Below are positions 1 through 7,059 of a stretch of DNA of 15,497 bases, piece after piece. The stretch is from the NCBI GenBank assembly GCA_913040875.1, contig CAJWHX010000031.1, positions 1-15,497 of the forward strand, in the 5' to 3' direction. A program made the translations under genes and the position numbers. Source of the DNA: an uncultured Pseudomonadota bacterium. GTDB taxonomy: Bacteria; Myxococcota; UBA796. Position 1 is the first letter of the stretch. Every line of letters begins with the position of its first letter. The notes beneath the pieces are model-generated. The model made no database searches and was not told the origin of the DNA. It saw nothing but the letters and a program-made list of their open reading frames with translations.

Positions 1-117
1 CTGGGAGGGTCTTTAGTTTCCTACATATTTCTCTCGGCAATTCCGATCGCTATTTTTGCTTTTTTTTACTTCGGTTTGATGCGGTACGATGTCAGTGGTA
101 AACCAAAAGAGATGTAA
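1..117 (+). CDS. C-terminal end of an integral membrane transporter (partial)
   Basis: The reading frame is open from the window edge to a TAA at 115-117 and gives 38 residues. About 22 hydrophobic and aromatic residues (roughly residues 5-27) form a last transmembrane helix, followed by a short polar tail ending GKPKEM. This is the usual ending of an MFS- or SSS-type secondary transporter, but too little is present to name the family. Only 6 bases separate its stop from the next start, so the two are probably co-transcribed. Since the next protein has features of a sugar mutarotase, a sugar or sugar-acid importer is a reasonable guess, and no more than that. Confidence 0.6.
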   Translation: MGGSLVSYIFLSAIPIAIFAFFYFGLMRYDVSGKPKEM

Positions 118-123
118 TTTTCG

Positions 124-1278
124 ATGAATGAAAACACATTCGGACAGGATCTTGAATTTCTCAATCAGCACGTTGAGACGATCGTATTGTCCAATACAGA
201 GGGTGCTTCAGCGATTGTTGTTCCCGCTTATCAAGGGCGAACGATGACCTCGACTTCGTCAGGGATGTCTGGCGCGAGTTACGGTTATTTGAATTACGAT
301 GCCATTGCCGCAGGTAATCAAGATCCTCAGATTAATCTCTATGGCGGTGAAGATCGGATGTGGATCTCGCCTGAGGGGGGGCAGTATTCGGTGTTTTTTG
401 ATCCCAACGTGGAGATGCTCTACGAGAACTGGCGGACGCCGGCGTGTTTAGACACCGAGCCATTTATTTTAACAGGGCACGATCAGAATTCCGCGTCATT
501 TGAGCGGGTTGCAAAATTGAGCAACTGGAGCCAGTTCGAATTTAATCTAAAAATGGAACGTACCGTGACTTTATTAGATTCTGAGGCGGCGGCAGCGAAT
601 CTTGGCTGTTCTTTGGGCGGTCTTTCTGTTGCTGCTCATCAAAGCAGTAATCGCTTGAGTAACATTGGCGAATCGCCATGGGAAATGGAGACGGGCTTAA
701 TTGGGATTTGGATGCTGTGTATGAATAAACCTGCTCCCGGCGCAACGTTACTGGTTCCTTTCAAAGTTGGCAGTGAAAGTGAGCTAGGTCCTACCGTTAA
801 CGCTGACTATTTTGGTAAGCTCGATGAGTCACGGTTGCAGATTGATGAGTCTGGCGGGATGGTTTATTTTTTGGGTGATGGAAAAATGCGCAGTAAACTC
901 GGGCTGACGTACAAACGGGTTGAGCCTTATCTGGGGAGTTGGGATCGGGATCGCGGGATTTTGTCAGTCGTACAATTTAATTTGCCCGACGCGGCTCCTA
1001 ATGGATACAACAACAACCTGTGGGAAATTCAGAAAGAGCCTTACTCTGGGGACGTTATCAACGGCTACAATGATGGGCCCAATGAGTCAGGTGGTCAATT
1101 AGGTGGTTTTTTTGAGTTGGAAACGATCAGTCCAGCTTTGGCTCTCAAGGCAGGTGAAGCATACACGCATCTTCACCGCACTATACGAATGGAGGGGGAT
1201 CGGCATGCACTTTCACAGGTTTCAGTGAATGTATTCGGTGTAGACCTTGACGAGATCGAACGTCGTTTTCACTCATAG
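124..1278 (+). CDS. DUF6786-like protein, galactose-mutarotase-type fold
   Basis: This is a 384-residue soluble protein with no signal peptide. Residues 73-88 carry the block GGEDRMWISPEGGQYS, which with the earlier GRTMTSTSSG (38-47) I recognise as the hallmark of the DUF6786 family; members are predicted to have the galactose-mutarotase supersandwich fold. A late THLHRT segment (about 347-352) could supply active-site histidines. The reaction is unknown; aldose epimerase-like action on a sugar is inferred from the fold. The ATG at 124 lies 6 bases after the stop of a membrane transporter, suggesting a transporter/sugar-processing pair. No clear Shine-Dalgarno is visible, which fits translational coupling. 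Its end faces the metalloprotease gene with only about 40 bases between the stops. Confidence 0.7.
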   Translation: MNENTFGQDLEFLNQHVETIVLSNTEGASAIVVPAYQGRTMTSTSSGMSGASYGYLNYDAIAAGNQDPQINLYGGEDRMWISPEGGQYSVFFDPNVEMLYENWRTPACLDTEPFILTGHDQNSASFERVAKLSNWSQFEFNLKMERTVTLLDSEAAAANLGCSLGGLSVAAHQSSNRLSNIGESPWEMETGLIGIWMLCMNKPAPGATLLVPFKVGSESELGPTVNADYFGKLDESRLQIDESGGMVYFLGDGKMRSKLGLTYKRVEPYLGSWDRDRGILSVVQFNLPDAAPNGYNNNLWEIQKEPYSGDVINGYNDGPNESGGQLGGFFELETISPALALKAGEAYTHLHRTIRMEGDRHALSQVSVNVFGVDLDEIERRFHS

Positions 1279-1298
1279 AAACCCGTAATCGTGTGCTG

Positions 1299-1330
1299 AA
1301 CCGTTGCTATCGATGCGGTTTTACTTTTTC
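1299..1330 (+). terminator. Weak possible terminator after the mutarotase-like gene
   Basis: AACCG (1299-1303) and CGGTT (1316-1320) can form a 5-bp stem with a 12-base loop, followed on the + strand by the T-rich run TTACTTTTTC. The T-run lies inside the last codons of the convergent metalloprotease gene. The stem is short, so this is a weak candidate. Confidence 0.3.
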
Positions 1331-3639
1331 TTTCGATTCTCCTTTTTTGCTTGGGTTTCTGCTCGCCGTTGCTGAGTTTCTCGGTCACGCCGTGCCTTGT
1401 CCGCTTGACGTTGAGCTTCCTTTGCTTGATCCTTTGCGGCCCGTTGTGCCTTCTCTTGGGCTAGTTTTGCCTGAAGTTGAGCCCGGCGACTAGCCGACTC
1501 ACGATCTCGCTGTGCTTTCTCTGCCGCTCTTTGCTGGTCTTTGATCTGGGCCGCTCGTTTTGCTTCGGCAATTTTTTGCTGAGTTGCTGCACGACTGCGT
1601 TCCCGTTCAGCATTCGCTTGGGATTCACGAAGCATTTTCTTTTGCTCATATTCCTGCCTGGCGATTCTTGATTTCTCATCTCGTTCGGCCCGCTGTTGCG
1701 CTAGAACTTGCTGTTGTTGAGCACGTTTGATTTCATCCGCTTTTTTCTTTGCAGCCTTCTCAATTTCTTTTTGTTGAGTTCGGGATAGGCTGTTGGTGGG
1801 AGGGCGAGTGTTTGAAGTTGCAGTTTGAGAAGGTGGCAATTCCTTTTTCAGTTTCGCTTGCCTCTCCAACTCCTGCTTGCGTTTAAGCTCGCTAGATCGA
1901 GTTTGCCGAGCTAGTTTGTTCTCCGCAGATTTTTGCTTGATTTCTGCAAGCTTTTGCTCACGTTCGAGATCTCGATTTTGTTTTTCCAAATCTCTCTCTC
2001 GCTGTTTTTGCGCAGCTTGTGCACGCGTTTTGTCGGCCGCAAGTTGGTTTTCAGCAGCTCTTGCTTCTGATTTTTTTCGGCGATCTGATTTTTGTTTCGC
2101 GATTTGATTTGCCTTAACGAGTTGCTGATGGTCGCGGTCATTAACACGGATCGGCTTGGACGAGCGGTCGTCTTTGTTGCGTGGTTGTTGCGTTTGATTT
2201 CCGGTAAGTTTTCGGTCTGCCTTGTTGTCGCGATCACTATAACGATTGGCTAGTTTCGAGCGGCGAAAATAGTCGTCATGCTTGCGGTCGTGGTGGTTTG
2301 GAGAGGCTGTCAAGTTAATGTGAGCGCTCAGGGAAATCTGAGGACGCAAATTTCGATAGGTTTCATAGTAGCGGTGTTGAGTATCAATCCAATTCAGAAG
2401 TGGAAAGTCGTTATATCGATGACTTCGTCCGCAATAATGAGCCATGAGTGGATCATATTGGTTGCGAAGATTCCGGCGGTTTACCCACGAGTGGTAGTGA
2501 TTATTGTGGAGTTGGTTATCGTAGTAGTCGCCAAAATAGTACTGGCTGCAATTATCGCGGAAAAAGAGGTGAACGAAAAAGTTTGCACCGATGTCAATGC
2601 AGTAGTCAGGGCGGTATCGATACGAGTAATGAACGTGTCGGTTGTCAGCAAAGGCGACGGGGGCGAAGACAGTGCCTCGTTTTTCAAATTCATAATCCCA
2701 TGTGGTGTTGCGAAGGGCATATTCTAGATGTGCGTCGACAAGCGATTCACCGTCTTCTTGAAGTAGAGTTTCAAAGACATCCAAGGGATCTGAATTAAGA
2801 GGGGCTTCCATAAACGAGCGTTTGATGAGTTCTGGTCCTCCTCTGAACTCGGATAAAAAGGTACCAAAAATAGACGCTCCATAATGGTGATCGGCTTCAA
2901 CGCCTTCGGTTGCATAATCTCCCCAGTGATTCAGCGCGATTTCAGGTCTGAGTGCGACAGAGTACAGCGTGTTGCTGTATCCGCCTTCATCTCGGTAGAG
3001 TTCTTCGAGAATCCAATTGGATGTGGCTTCGTGCCACCAGAGAGCAGAGTCATTGAAGCGATATGTATCGATGGCGGCCTGCACCGCGTGATAGAATTCA
3101 TGACCACCGGTCAGTTTTGCAGAATCGGTCCAGGAAACGATATCTTTACTGAGTACAATCATGGGGTAGTTCTCTGGATCATACCAGAAGTATCCGGCGG
3201 CCCCTTCTGCTGATGGCACACCAGATCCCGTGTCGCCAATGTATACATTGAACTTCCACGCATCCGTGCTCTCGGGTGTTGGATATTCCATATCGTTTAT
3301 CAGGGTTGTCCAGATATACTCCATCTCTATGCTGAGCGACTCTACATTTTGTTCACTGAATCCATCTGGTGTTCCATACCAAATGACGAAGTTGCTGGTT
3401 TCGACACGATTGGGTTCACCAGCATAAGCATTTCGAGCGTCCTTATCTGATGATTTGTGAAGCGGGTATTCAGCAGGCTCTCGGAGGGGAGAACCCCATC
3501 CATGAGCATCCAAGTACTCCGATATTTGATCATGTGGCGTATTTCGGACAGTTTGTTGGAGGTACAAACTGAGGTTTGAAGTAGGGCTATATGGTGCGGC
3601 ATGTAGACTGGAAATACAGAGGCTAAAAATAGTAAACAT
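1321..3639 (-). CDS. Secreted gluzincin-type metalloprotease (MXAN_6640-like) fused to a HYN-rich domain and a long charged helix
   Basis: The protein has 772 residues from ATG 3639; a TTG three bases upstream is in frame but too close to the AAGGAG ribosome site, which sits 5 bases before the ATG. It starts with a hydrophobic stretch ending LHAAP, a likely signal peptide. About residues 75-315 form a zinc protease domain: HEFYH at 180-184 is the HExxH motif and E204 in WWHEATSNW is the probable third zinc ligand, the arrangement I recognise from MXAN_6640-type proteases. About residues 345-450 are rich in His, Tyr, Asn and Arg, with FGDYYDN and YDPLMAHY. Residue 480 to the end is almost all K, R, Q, E and A, a long single helix or coiled coil. 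The target is unknown; export is predicted, final location is not. Confidence 0.75.
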   Translation of the reverse strand: MFTIFSLCISSLHAAPYSPTSNLSLYLQQTVRNTPHDQISEYLDAHGWGSPLREPAEYPLHKSSDKDARNAYAGEPNRVETSNFVIWYGTPDGFSEQNVESLSIEMEYIWTTLINDMEYPTPESTDAWKFNVYIGDTGSGVPSAEGAAGYFWYDPENYPMIVLSKDIVSWTDSAKLTGGHEFYHAVQAAIDTYRFNDSALWWHEATSNWILEELYRDEGGYSNTLYSVALRPEIALNHWGDYATEGVEADHHYGASIFGTFLSEFRGGPELIKRSFMEAPLNSDPLDVFETLLQEDGESLVDAHLEYALRNTTWDYEFEKRGTVFAPVAFADNRHVHYSYRYRPDYCIDIGANFFVHLFFRDNCSQYYFGDYYDNQLHNNHYHSWVNRRNLRNQYDPLMAHYCGRSHRYNDFPLLNWIDTQHRYYETYRNLRPQISLSAHINLTASPNHHDRKHDDYFRRSKLANRYSDRDNKADRKLTGNQTQQPRNKDDRSSKPIRVNDRDHQQLVKANQIAKQKSDRRKKSEARAAENQLAADKTRAQAAQKQRERDLEKQNRDLEREQKLAEIKQKSAENKLARQTRSSELKRKQELERQAKLKKELPPSQTATSNTRPPTNSLSRTQQKEIEKAAKKKADEIKRAQQQQVLAQQRAERDEKSRIARQEYEQKKMLRESQANAERERSRAATQQKIAEAKRAAQIKDQQRAAEKAQRDRESASRRAQLQAKLAQEKAQRAAKDQAKEAQRQADKARRDRETQQRRAETQAKKENRKKK

Positions 3640-3660
3640 CAAGACTCCTTTGAAGTCTTC

Positions 3661-3689
3661 ATCATACCAAGAGTGGTTTCACTTTGCAA
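3661..3689 (-). promoter_or_regulatory. Sigma70-type promoter of the metalloprotease gene
   Basis: Read on the minus strand, TTGCAA (3684-3689) is followed by a 17-base spacer and TATGAT (3661-3666), a good match to a housekeeping promoter. Transcription would begin near 3654, leaving a leader of about 14 bases with the AAGGAG ribosome site. The -35 box lies inside a 14-bp perfect palindrome (3680-3693), so a repressor site is plausible. Confidence 0.6.
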
Positions 3690-3693
3690 AGTG
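3680..3693. promoter_or_regulatory. Perfect 14-bp palindrome over the -35 box (possible operator)
   Basis: CACTTTGCAAAGTG reads identically on both strands. It covers the whole -35 hexamer of the metalloprotease promoter, the position where a dimeric repressor would block RNA polymerase. The regulator is not identifiable here. Confidence 0.4.
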
Positions 3694-3827
3694 TAGAGCG
3701 AACACCAGATGGGTTCATCGAATGTTGATGATCTTCATATACGATGCGACATTGAACGGAGGAACATTCACTGAACGTGTAGACTTAGGTGGTGTGACGA
3801 TCAGTGGTACGGCTTTATGGCCAACTA

Positions 3828-4748
3828 TTATAGGTCGAACAAACGCAGTTGTTTTTCCTTGGGTTCGACTTGCTGAATGGGATAAGTCTGCAAAGCCTTT
3901 ACGTGACTGAGAGAAGAGGCTAACCACGTGGGAACTTCATGTTTTAAGCCAAGGAGACAGCCTTTTAGATTCATCAAAATCTCTACATCTCCTTTAAACT
4001 GGAGGATGTGCGACCAATCCAGTTCCGTTTCGGTATTCTGAAACAAGAGGGGTAAGACGCTGAGACTTTGTCTAGGTGATGGAGGGGCGTCTTTGGGTTG
4101 TCCACTGATGTTATTGACAAAGTCGAGCATTTCTTGCAGAGGGTATTCTTGCTCTAAGATGCGAATGGCTTGTTCGAAGACCCACCATGTCTCAGATGGG
4201 ATGTCGGTTTTGGTACTCCAATTGCGCATAAAATGAAACAAATCTGTATTCTGTATTGGGGTTTCTTGAGAGAGGTTCCAGGCTTGAGATGCATAAATTA
4301 ATGAGCCCACGATGGAATGTGGATGGGTGCTAAATAGCTTCGTTAGTGCGTATATAACATCCAGCATCTCAATACCGTCTGAGAAACAAGTGGCGAGAGG
4401 GCCAACACGGACTGCCAGCTCCAAATCTGGATTGGAATAGGGCTGATTTTCTTTTATCGCTCTACACAGTAAGGTTTGTGCAGCGTTTTTCCGAAAGAAA
4501 TCTTGGGCCAACTGCCTGAATTCCAGTGCGCCGCTACTTGGATTTTTCAGTCTTAAGTCAACCAGTCCAATCATTTGTTTGGCATAGATAGAGAGGTGTC
4601 CTCTTTTATAAGGAAGTTTACGCTGCCCTTGATATTCCAGCCACGTGCTCAACGGATCGAGATTGGACAAGTGGCTTGCAATCGAGTCTCCAAGGCATTG
4701 TCCCCAAATGGATCGATGAGTCGGATTGTGAATAGACACTAGACTCAT
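3828..4748 (-). CDS. Degenerate ADP-ribosylglycohydrolase (DraG/ARH)-fold protein
   Basis: This 306-residue protein has the all-helical layout of the ADP-ribosylglycohydrolase family. The first helix IWGQCLGDSIASH (14-26) matches the usual G-x-x-x-G-D-A-x-G start. ELAVRVGPLATCF (110-122) matches the x-AMRVAPLGL-x block, STHPHSIVGS (140-149) the THTHP-A-x-GA block, and SVLPLLF (230-236) the SVP-A-L block. Family members bind two Mg ions through TDDT near the N-terminus and GDTDT near the C-terminus. Here the second block reads GDVEIL (253-258), with only the first Asp kept, and no TDDT is present in the corresponding place (around 49-56). It is therefore probably not a normal hydrolase and may bind a ligand instead. 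Its ATG overlaps the TGA of the upstream lipoprotein gene as ATGA, so the two are translationally coupled. It has no signal peptide and should be cytoplasmic. Confidence 0.6.
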   Translation of the reverse strand: MSLVSIHNPTHRSIWGQCLGDSIASHLSNLDPLSTWLEYQGQRKLPYKRGHLSIYAKQMIGLVDLRLKNPSSGALEFRQLAQDFFRKNAAQTLLCRAIKENQPYSNPDLELAVRVGPLATCFSDGIEMLDVIYALTKLFSTHPHSIVGSLIYASQAWNLSQETPIQNTDLFHFMRNWSTKTDIPSETWWVFEQAIRILEQEYPLQEMLDFVNNISGQPKDAPPSPRQSLSVLPLLFQNTETELDWSHILQFKGDVEILMNLKGCLLGLKHEVPTWLASSLSHVKALQTYPIQQVEPKEKQLRLFDL

Positions 4749-5347
4749 TGGGCTTCCGAGAGGGTAAAGGATCCGGCCTCGGCATATCTGAACGCCTGAA
4801 AATTACTGCTGGCTTCGTATAGCCATTGATGTGTATGGGCGGAGTCTACATTGGTGTTGAACCGAGCGTCCGTAATATAGTCGAGCTGCCAAAGAGGTTC
4901 GATTGCATACCATAATTCGACCGTACCATCGAGTATATTGAGTGTTCCGTCTGCATATTGTTCCTTAAATGACAACACTCGATATCGTAGCCCACCAGTT
5001 TCTAAGGTACCGAGGTCTCCACATTCAACTGACTCAGGGCTATTTTCAATTTCATAGACCTGACACAAGGGGCAATCGGCTTCGATAAGCTGCAGCAGTT
5101 CATTGTCTGGATTGGTAATACGAGACCCTGTTTCGGAAATGGTGAACACGCACAGCTCTGGAAAGACAACCGTTCGTTGGCCTTCCCAGATGGTGTATTG
5201 CGGTTGTGTGGGAGTATTGGATTCCGTTGATTCAATCGTTTGAGAACCGGTATCCACATCTTTGGTTAGCACCGTGCTTCCGGTGGTGGAACATCCTACA
5301 AAATAGGGTGCACTTGCAGCAATCCATAACAACTCAATGTGTCTCAT
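4745..5347 (-). CDS. Predicted lipoprotein of unknown function
   Basis: The protein has 200 residues. It begins MRHIELLWIAASAPYFVGC, a short lipoprotein signal with a lipobox (FVGC) and lipidation at Cys19. A Ser/Thr-rich tether follows to about residue 50. The rest contains CVF, CPLC and ECGD cysteines, which could form disulfides in the periplasm, and a run of beta-strand-like sequence. I do not recognise a family. It has its own promoter in the 54-base gap after the peroxidase start of the cluster, and its stop overlaps the start of the ADP-ribosylglycohydrolase-like gene by four bases. That pairing of an envelope lipoprotein with a cytoplasmic protein is unexplained. Confidence 0.65.
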   Translation of the reverse strand: MRHIELLWIAASAPYFVGCSTTGSTVLTKDVDTGSQTIESTESNTPTQPQYTIWEGQRTVVFPELCVFTISETGSRITNPDNELLQLIEADCPLCQVYEIENSPESVECGDLGTLETGGLRYRVLSFKEQYADGTLNILDGTVELWYAIEPLWQLDYITDARFNTNVDSAHTHQWLYEASSNFQAFRYAEAGSFTLSEAQ

Positions 5348-5366
5348 AATCTCTCTCTACACTGCT

Positions 5367-5395
5367 ATTGTACTGTGAAACTGATGCGTGGGCAA
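5367..5395 (-). promoter_or_regulatory. Internal promoter for the lipoprotein/ADP-ribosylglycohydrolase-like pair
   Basis: On the minus strand TTGCCC (5390-5395), a 17-base spacer and TACAAT (5367-5372) form a good sigma70-type promoter within the 54-base gap between the peroxidase gene and the lipoprotein gene. The start site would lie near 5360, about 13 bases before the ATG. The last two genes can therefore be transcribed separately from the redox genes upstream. Confidence 0.55.
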
Positions 5396-5401
5396 CCGTT
5401 C

Positions 5402-6646
5402 TTACTGACTGTCATCAAGCAATTGGAGAAAAGCGATCATGGCTTCAACTTCTGAATCGGTCCAGTTTAATGGAGCCAAGACTTCGTCAGAGTGTCCTTG
5501 AAGTGCAGATTCTTCCAAGCCTGAGTAATGTTCTATGACCTCTTCAAGTGTGTTAAAGTGACCCCCATGCATGTAGGGTGCCGTTTGAGATAGATTTCGA
5601 AGAGTGGGTGTTTTGAACTGTGCCAGTTGCTCGGTGCTTTGAACCAATCGATCAACTCGCATTGCGCGTTCACCGTTCGGAGAGTCTGACCAGATTCCCT
5701 GAGCATTGAACTCTGATTCTTGGAGTATTGTGATCCCTTCGTATCTTCCGACATTTGTATCTTCTAGCCAATCTCTCGGTCCCAATCCAATATTGTGGAA
5801 GCTGTCGTTTGAAAAGGTGGGTCCGTTGTGGCAGAGATGACACTCTCCTTCACCAACAAAGAGTCGCAACCCGGATTCCTCTAGAGGTGATAGTAAGGAT
5901 AGAGCGGCTTCTTCAGAATAGGATTCATCCAAAAATTGATCAATGAAGTCATCAAACACAGTTCGATCGCTTTGTATTGTACTTTCATAGGCGGCAATAC
6001 TTTTAACAACATGGACCAACGCCTCGGTAATACCGATTTTAGTCTCGTCGGAGAGAGTCTCCCAGTGCTCATTGGCGACGGTGTCCGTTGCGGTGGGTCT
6101 TGCACTTGGGTTAATATCGGAAACGTCGGGCAAGGAACCGAACAAGGCCTCATATTGTGTCTTTAACCCGGGGTCCGCCTCAATAGCCCCCACCACAAAG
6201 GTCCTAGATCCATTCATTTCCTTGGGGGATTCTAAGGGTCCGATCGCTTGACACCAGAGAGAATCACATCCACCATCCCATCGAAACCACGTGTGATGTG
6301 CGGCATCAATGATCGTTGGACTGTGACGAGGAGTGACATCTGCTCCAAATGACTGAACGATACCGTCGGAAAAACCTAAGTTTGGTACATGGCAGGTTGA
6401 GCAGGCGATCGCGTTGGGGGACAATGTATGGTTGAAAAAGAGAGCCTTCCCAAACGCAATGGCATCAGGGTTTCCATCCCACTGATTTGTTTCATCCAAG
6501 GGCACCTCTGTGGGGCGCTGCATGTTTGTAAGAACAAACTGCTCCACTTCTGTAAAGGAACTGGTACTGGTCGGTTCGCATCCCAAGAACATAAGTGTAA
6601 GCAGTAAAAACATAAGCAGAATCCGCAGACTTATTGTTCGCAGCAT
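5402..6646 (-). CDS. Lipoprotein di-heme cytochrome c peroxidase / MauG-like protein
   Basis: The 414-residue protein starts with a very hydrophobic signal ending LMFLGC, so Cys23 should be lipidated. Two c-type heme sites are present: CSTCH (82-86), inside the LS-P-x-x-ACSTCH-x-P-x-x-GF-SDG block, and CHLCH (269-273), inside GEGECHLCHNGPTFSN. The C-terminal KTPTLRNLSQTAPYMHGGHFNTLEEVIEHYS is typical of the bacterial di-heme cytochrome c peroxidase/MauG superfamily. Such enzymes use one heme to react with peroxide and the other to relay electrons; some MauG-type members oxidise a partner protein. The start overlaps the FixH/YtkA-like gene by 16 bases, and no good ribosome site is visible, so coupling is likely. 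Classical peroxidase and protein-modifying activity cannot be told apart from sequence by eye. Confidence 0.88.
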   Translation of the reverse strand: MLRTISLRILLMFLLLTLMFLGCEPTSTSSFTEVEQFVLTNMQRPTEVPLDETNQWDGNPDAIAFGKALFFNHTLSPNAIACSTCHVPNLGFSDGIVQSFGADVTPRHSPTIIDAAHHTWFRWDGGCDSLWCQAIGPLESPKEMNGSRTFVVGAIEADPGLKTQYEALFGSLPDVSDINPSARPTATDTVANEHWETLSDETKIGITEALVHVVKSIAAYESTIQSDRTVFDDFIDQFLDESYSEEAALSLLSPLEESGLRLFVGEGECHLCHNGPTFSNDSFHNIGLGPRDWLEDTNVGRYEGITILQESEFNAQGIWSDSPNGERAMRVDRLVQSTEQLAQFKTPTLRNLSQTAPYMHGGHFNTLEEVIEHYSGLEESALQGHSDEVLAPLNWTDSEVEAMIAFLQLLDDSQ

Positions 6647-7059
6647 TCAAGTGCAAAGAAGGCTGTTTCTGTAGAACCACCATCTTGCGGTGTAATGTAA
6701 AACTCCATCTGCCATGACCCGGTCATGAACCATTCTAGACCACTCGCAACGGTATATCCTTCTTCATTCAGACTGTGAACTGGTACTACGTTCATCCCAT
6801 GTTCGTGCTCCGGCATGATGGAGTCGACCAGAACATCAACGGTGCTTAGTAGTGTGTTCTTTTTCTCATCGTCATACACTCCAACAGTAACGTCAAAATA
6901 TTCTTTGAACGGAATGGGAGCAGGATTGGTTTCAAAGACGATGTAATACCCACCTTGTTCGGTGTAGCCTTCTTGCGGAGGCGGCGGTTTGCATGCCAAT
7001 AGAACTGAGAGGATAGCGTACATCATCGAGCAAGTGAAGCAAGAGTGAACACGTAGCAC
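6631..7059 (-). CDS. FixH/YtkA-like periplasmic lipoprotein with MPEHEHGM motif
   Basis: This is a small lipoprotein with lipobox VLLAC followed by a proline-rich tether. The mature part resembles the YtkA/FixH immunoglobulin-like domain: beta strands around YYIVFETNPAPIPFKEYFDVTVGVYD, then the conserved MPEHEHGMN, then a glycine-containing hairpin and LEWFMTGSWQMEFYI. The His/Met-rich motif could bind copper or another metal, but that is inference. Start choice is uncertain. The GTG at 7059 gives 142 residues and an Arg in the n-region; the ATG at 7026 overlaps the previous TGA as ATGA and gives a very short signal without a positive charge. It sits between a copper monooxygenase and a di-heme peroxidase, so a role in metal delivery or as a subunit is plausible. 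Confidence 0.7.
   Translation of the reverse strand: MLRVHSCFTCSMMYAILSVLLACKPPPPQEGYTEQGGYYIVFETNPAPIPFKEYFDVTVGVYDDEKKNTLLSTVDVLVDSIMPEHEHGMNVVPVHSLNEEGYTVASGLEWFMTGSWQMEFYITPQDGGSTETAFFALECCEQ

Noticed and set aside
1477..2237. Several long open frames opposite or alongside the protease tail
   Set aside because: They are shadows of the low-complexity K/R/Q/E/A coding sequence and have skewed Ser/Phe/Cys or Lys/Asn content without start signals.
2278..2727. 149-codon + strand open frame opposite the protease middle domain
   Set aside because: Valine/isoleucine-rich antisense of His/Tyr/Asn codons, with no ribosome site and no domain; the minus-strand frame is clearly the coding one.
3640..3657. 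Hairpin AAGACT/AGTCTT with the metalloprotease ribosome site in its loop
   Set aside because: The predicted transcript start near 3654 would remove part of the 5' arm, so the hairpin is unlikely to form in the mRNA.
3715..3927. Open frames on both strands across the gap before the metalloprotease gene (3650-3910 + and 3715-3927 -)
   Set aside because: Both overlap the end of the ADP-ribosylglycohydrolase-like gene, lack ribosome sites and match no family I know. The gap already holds a promoter and palindrome. A decayed gene fragment remains possible but cannot be supported.
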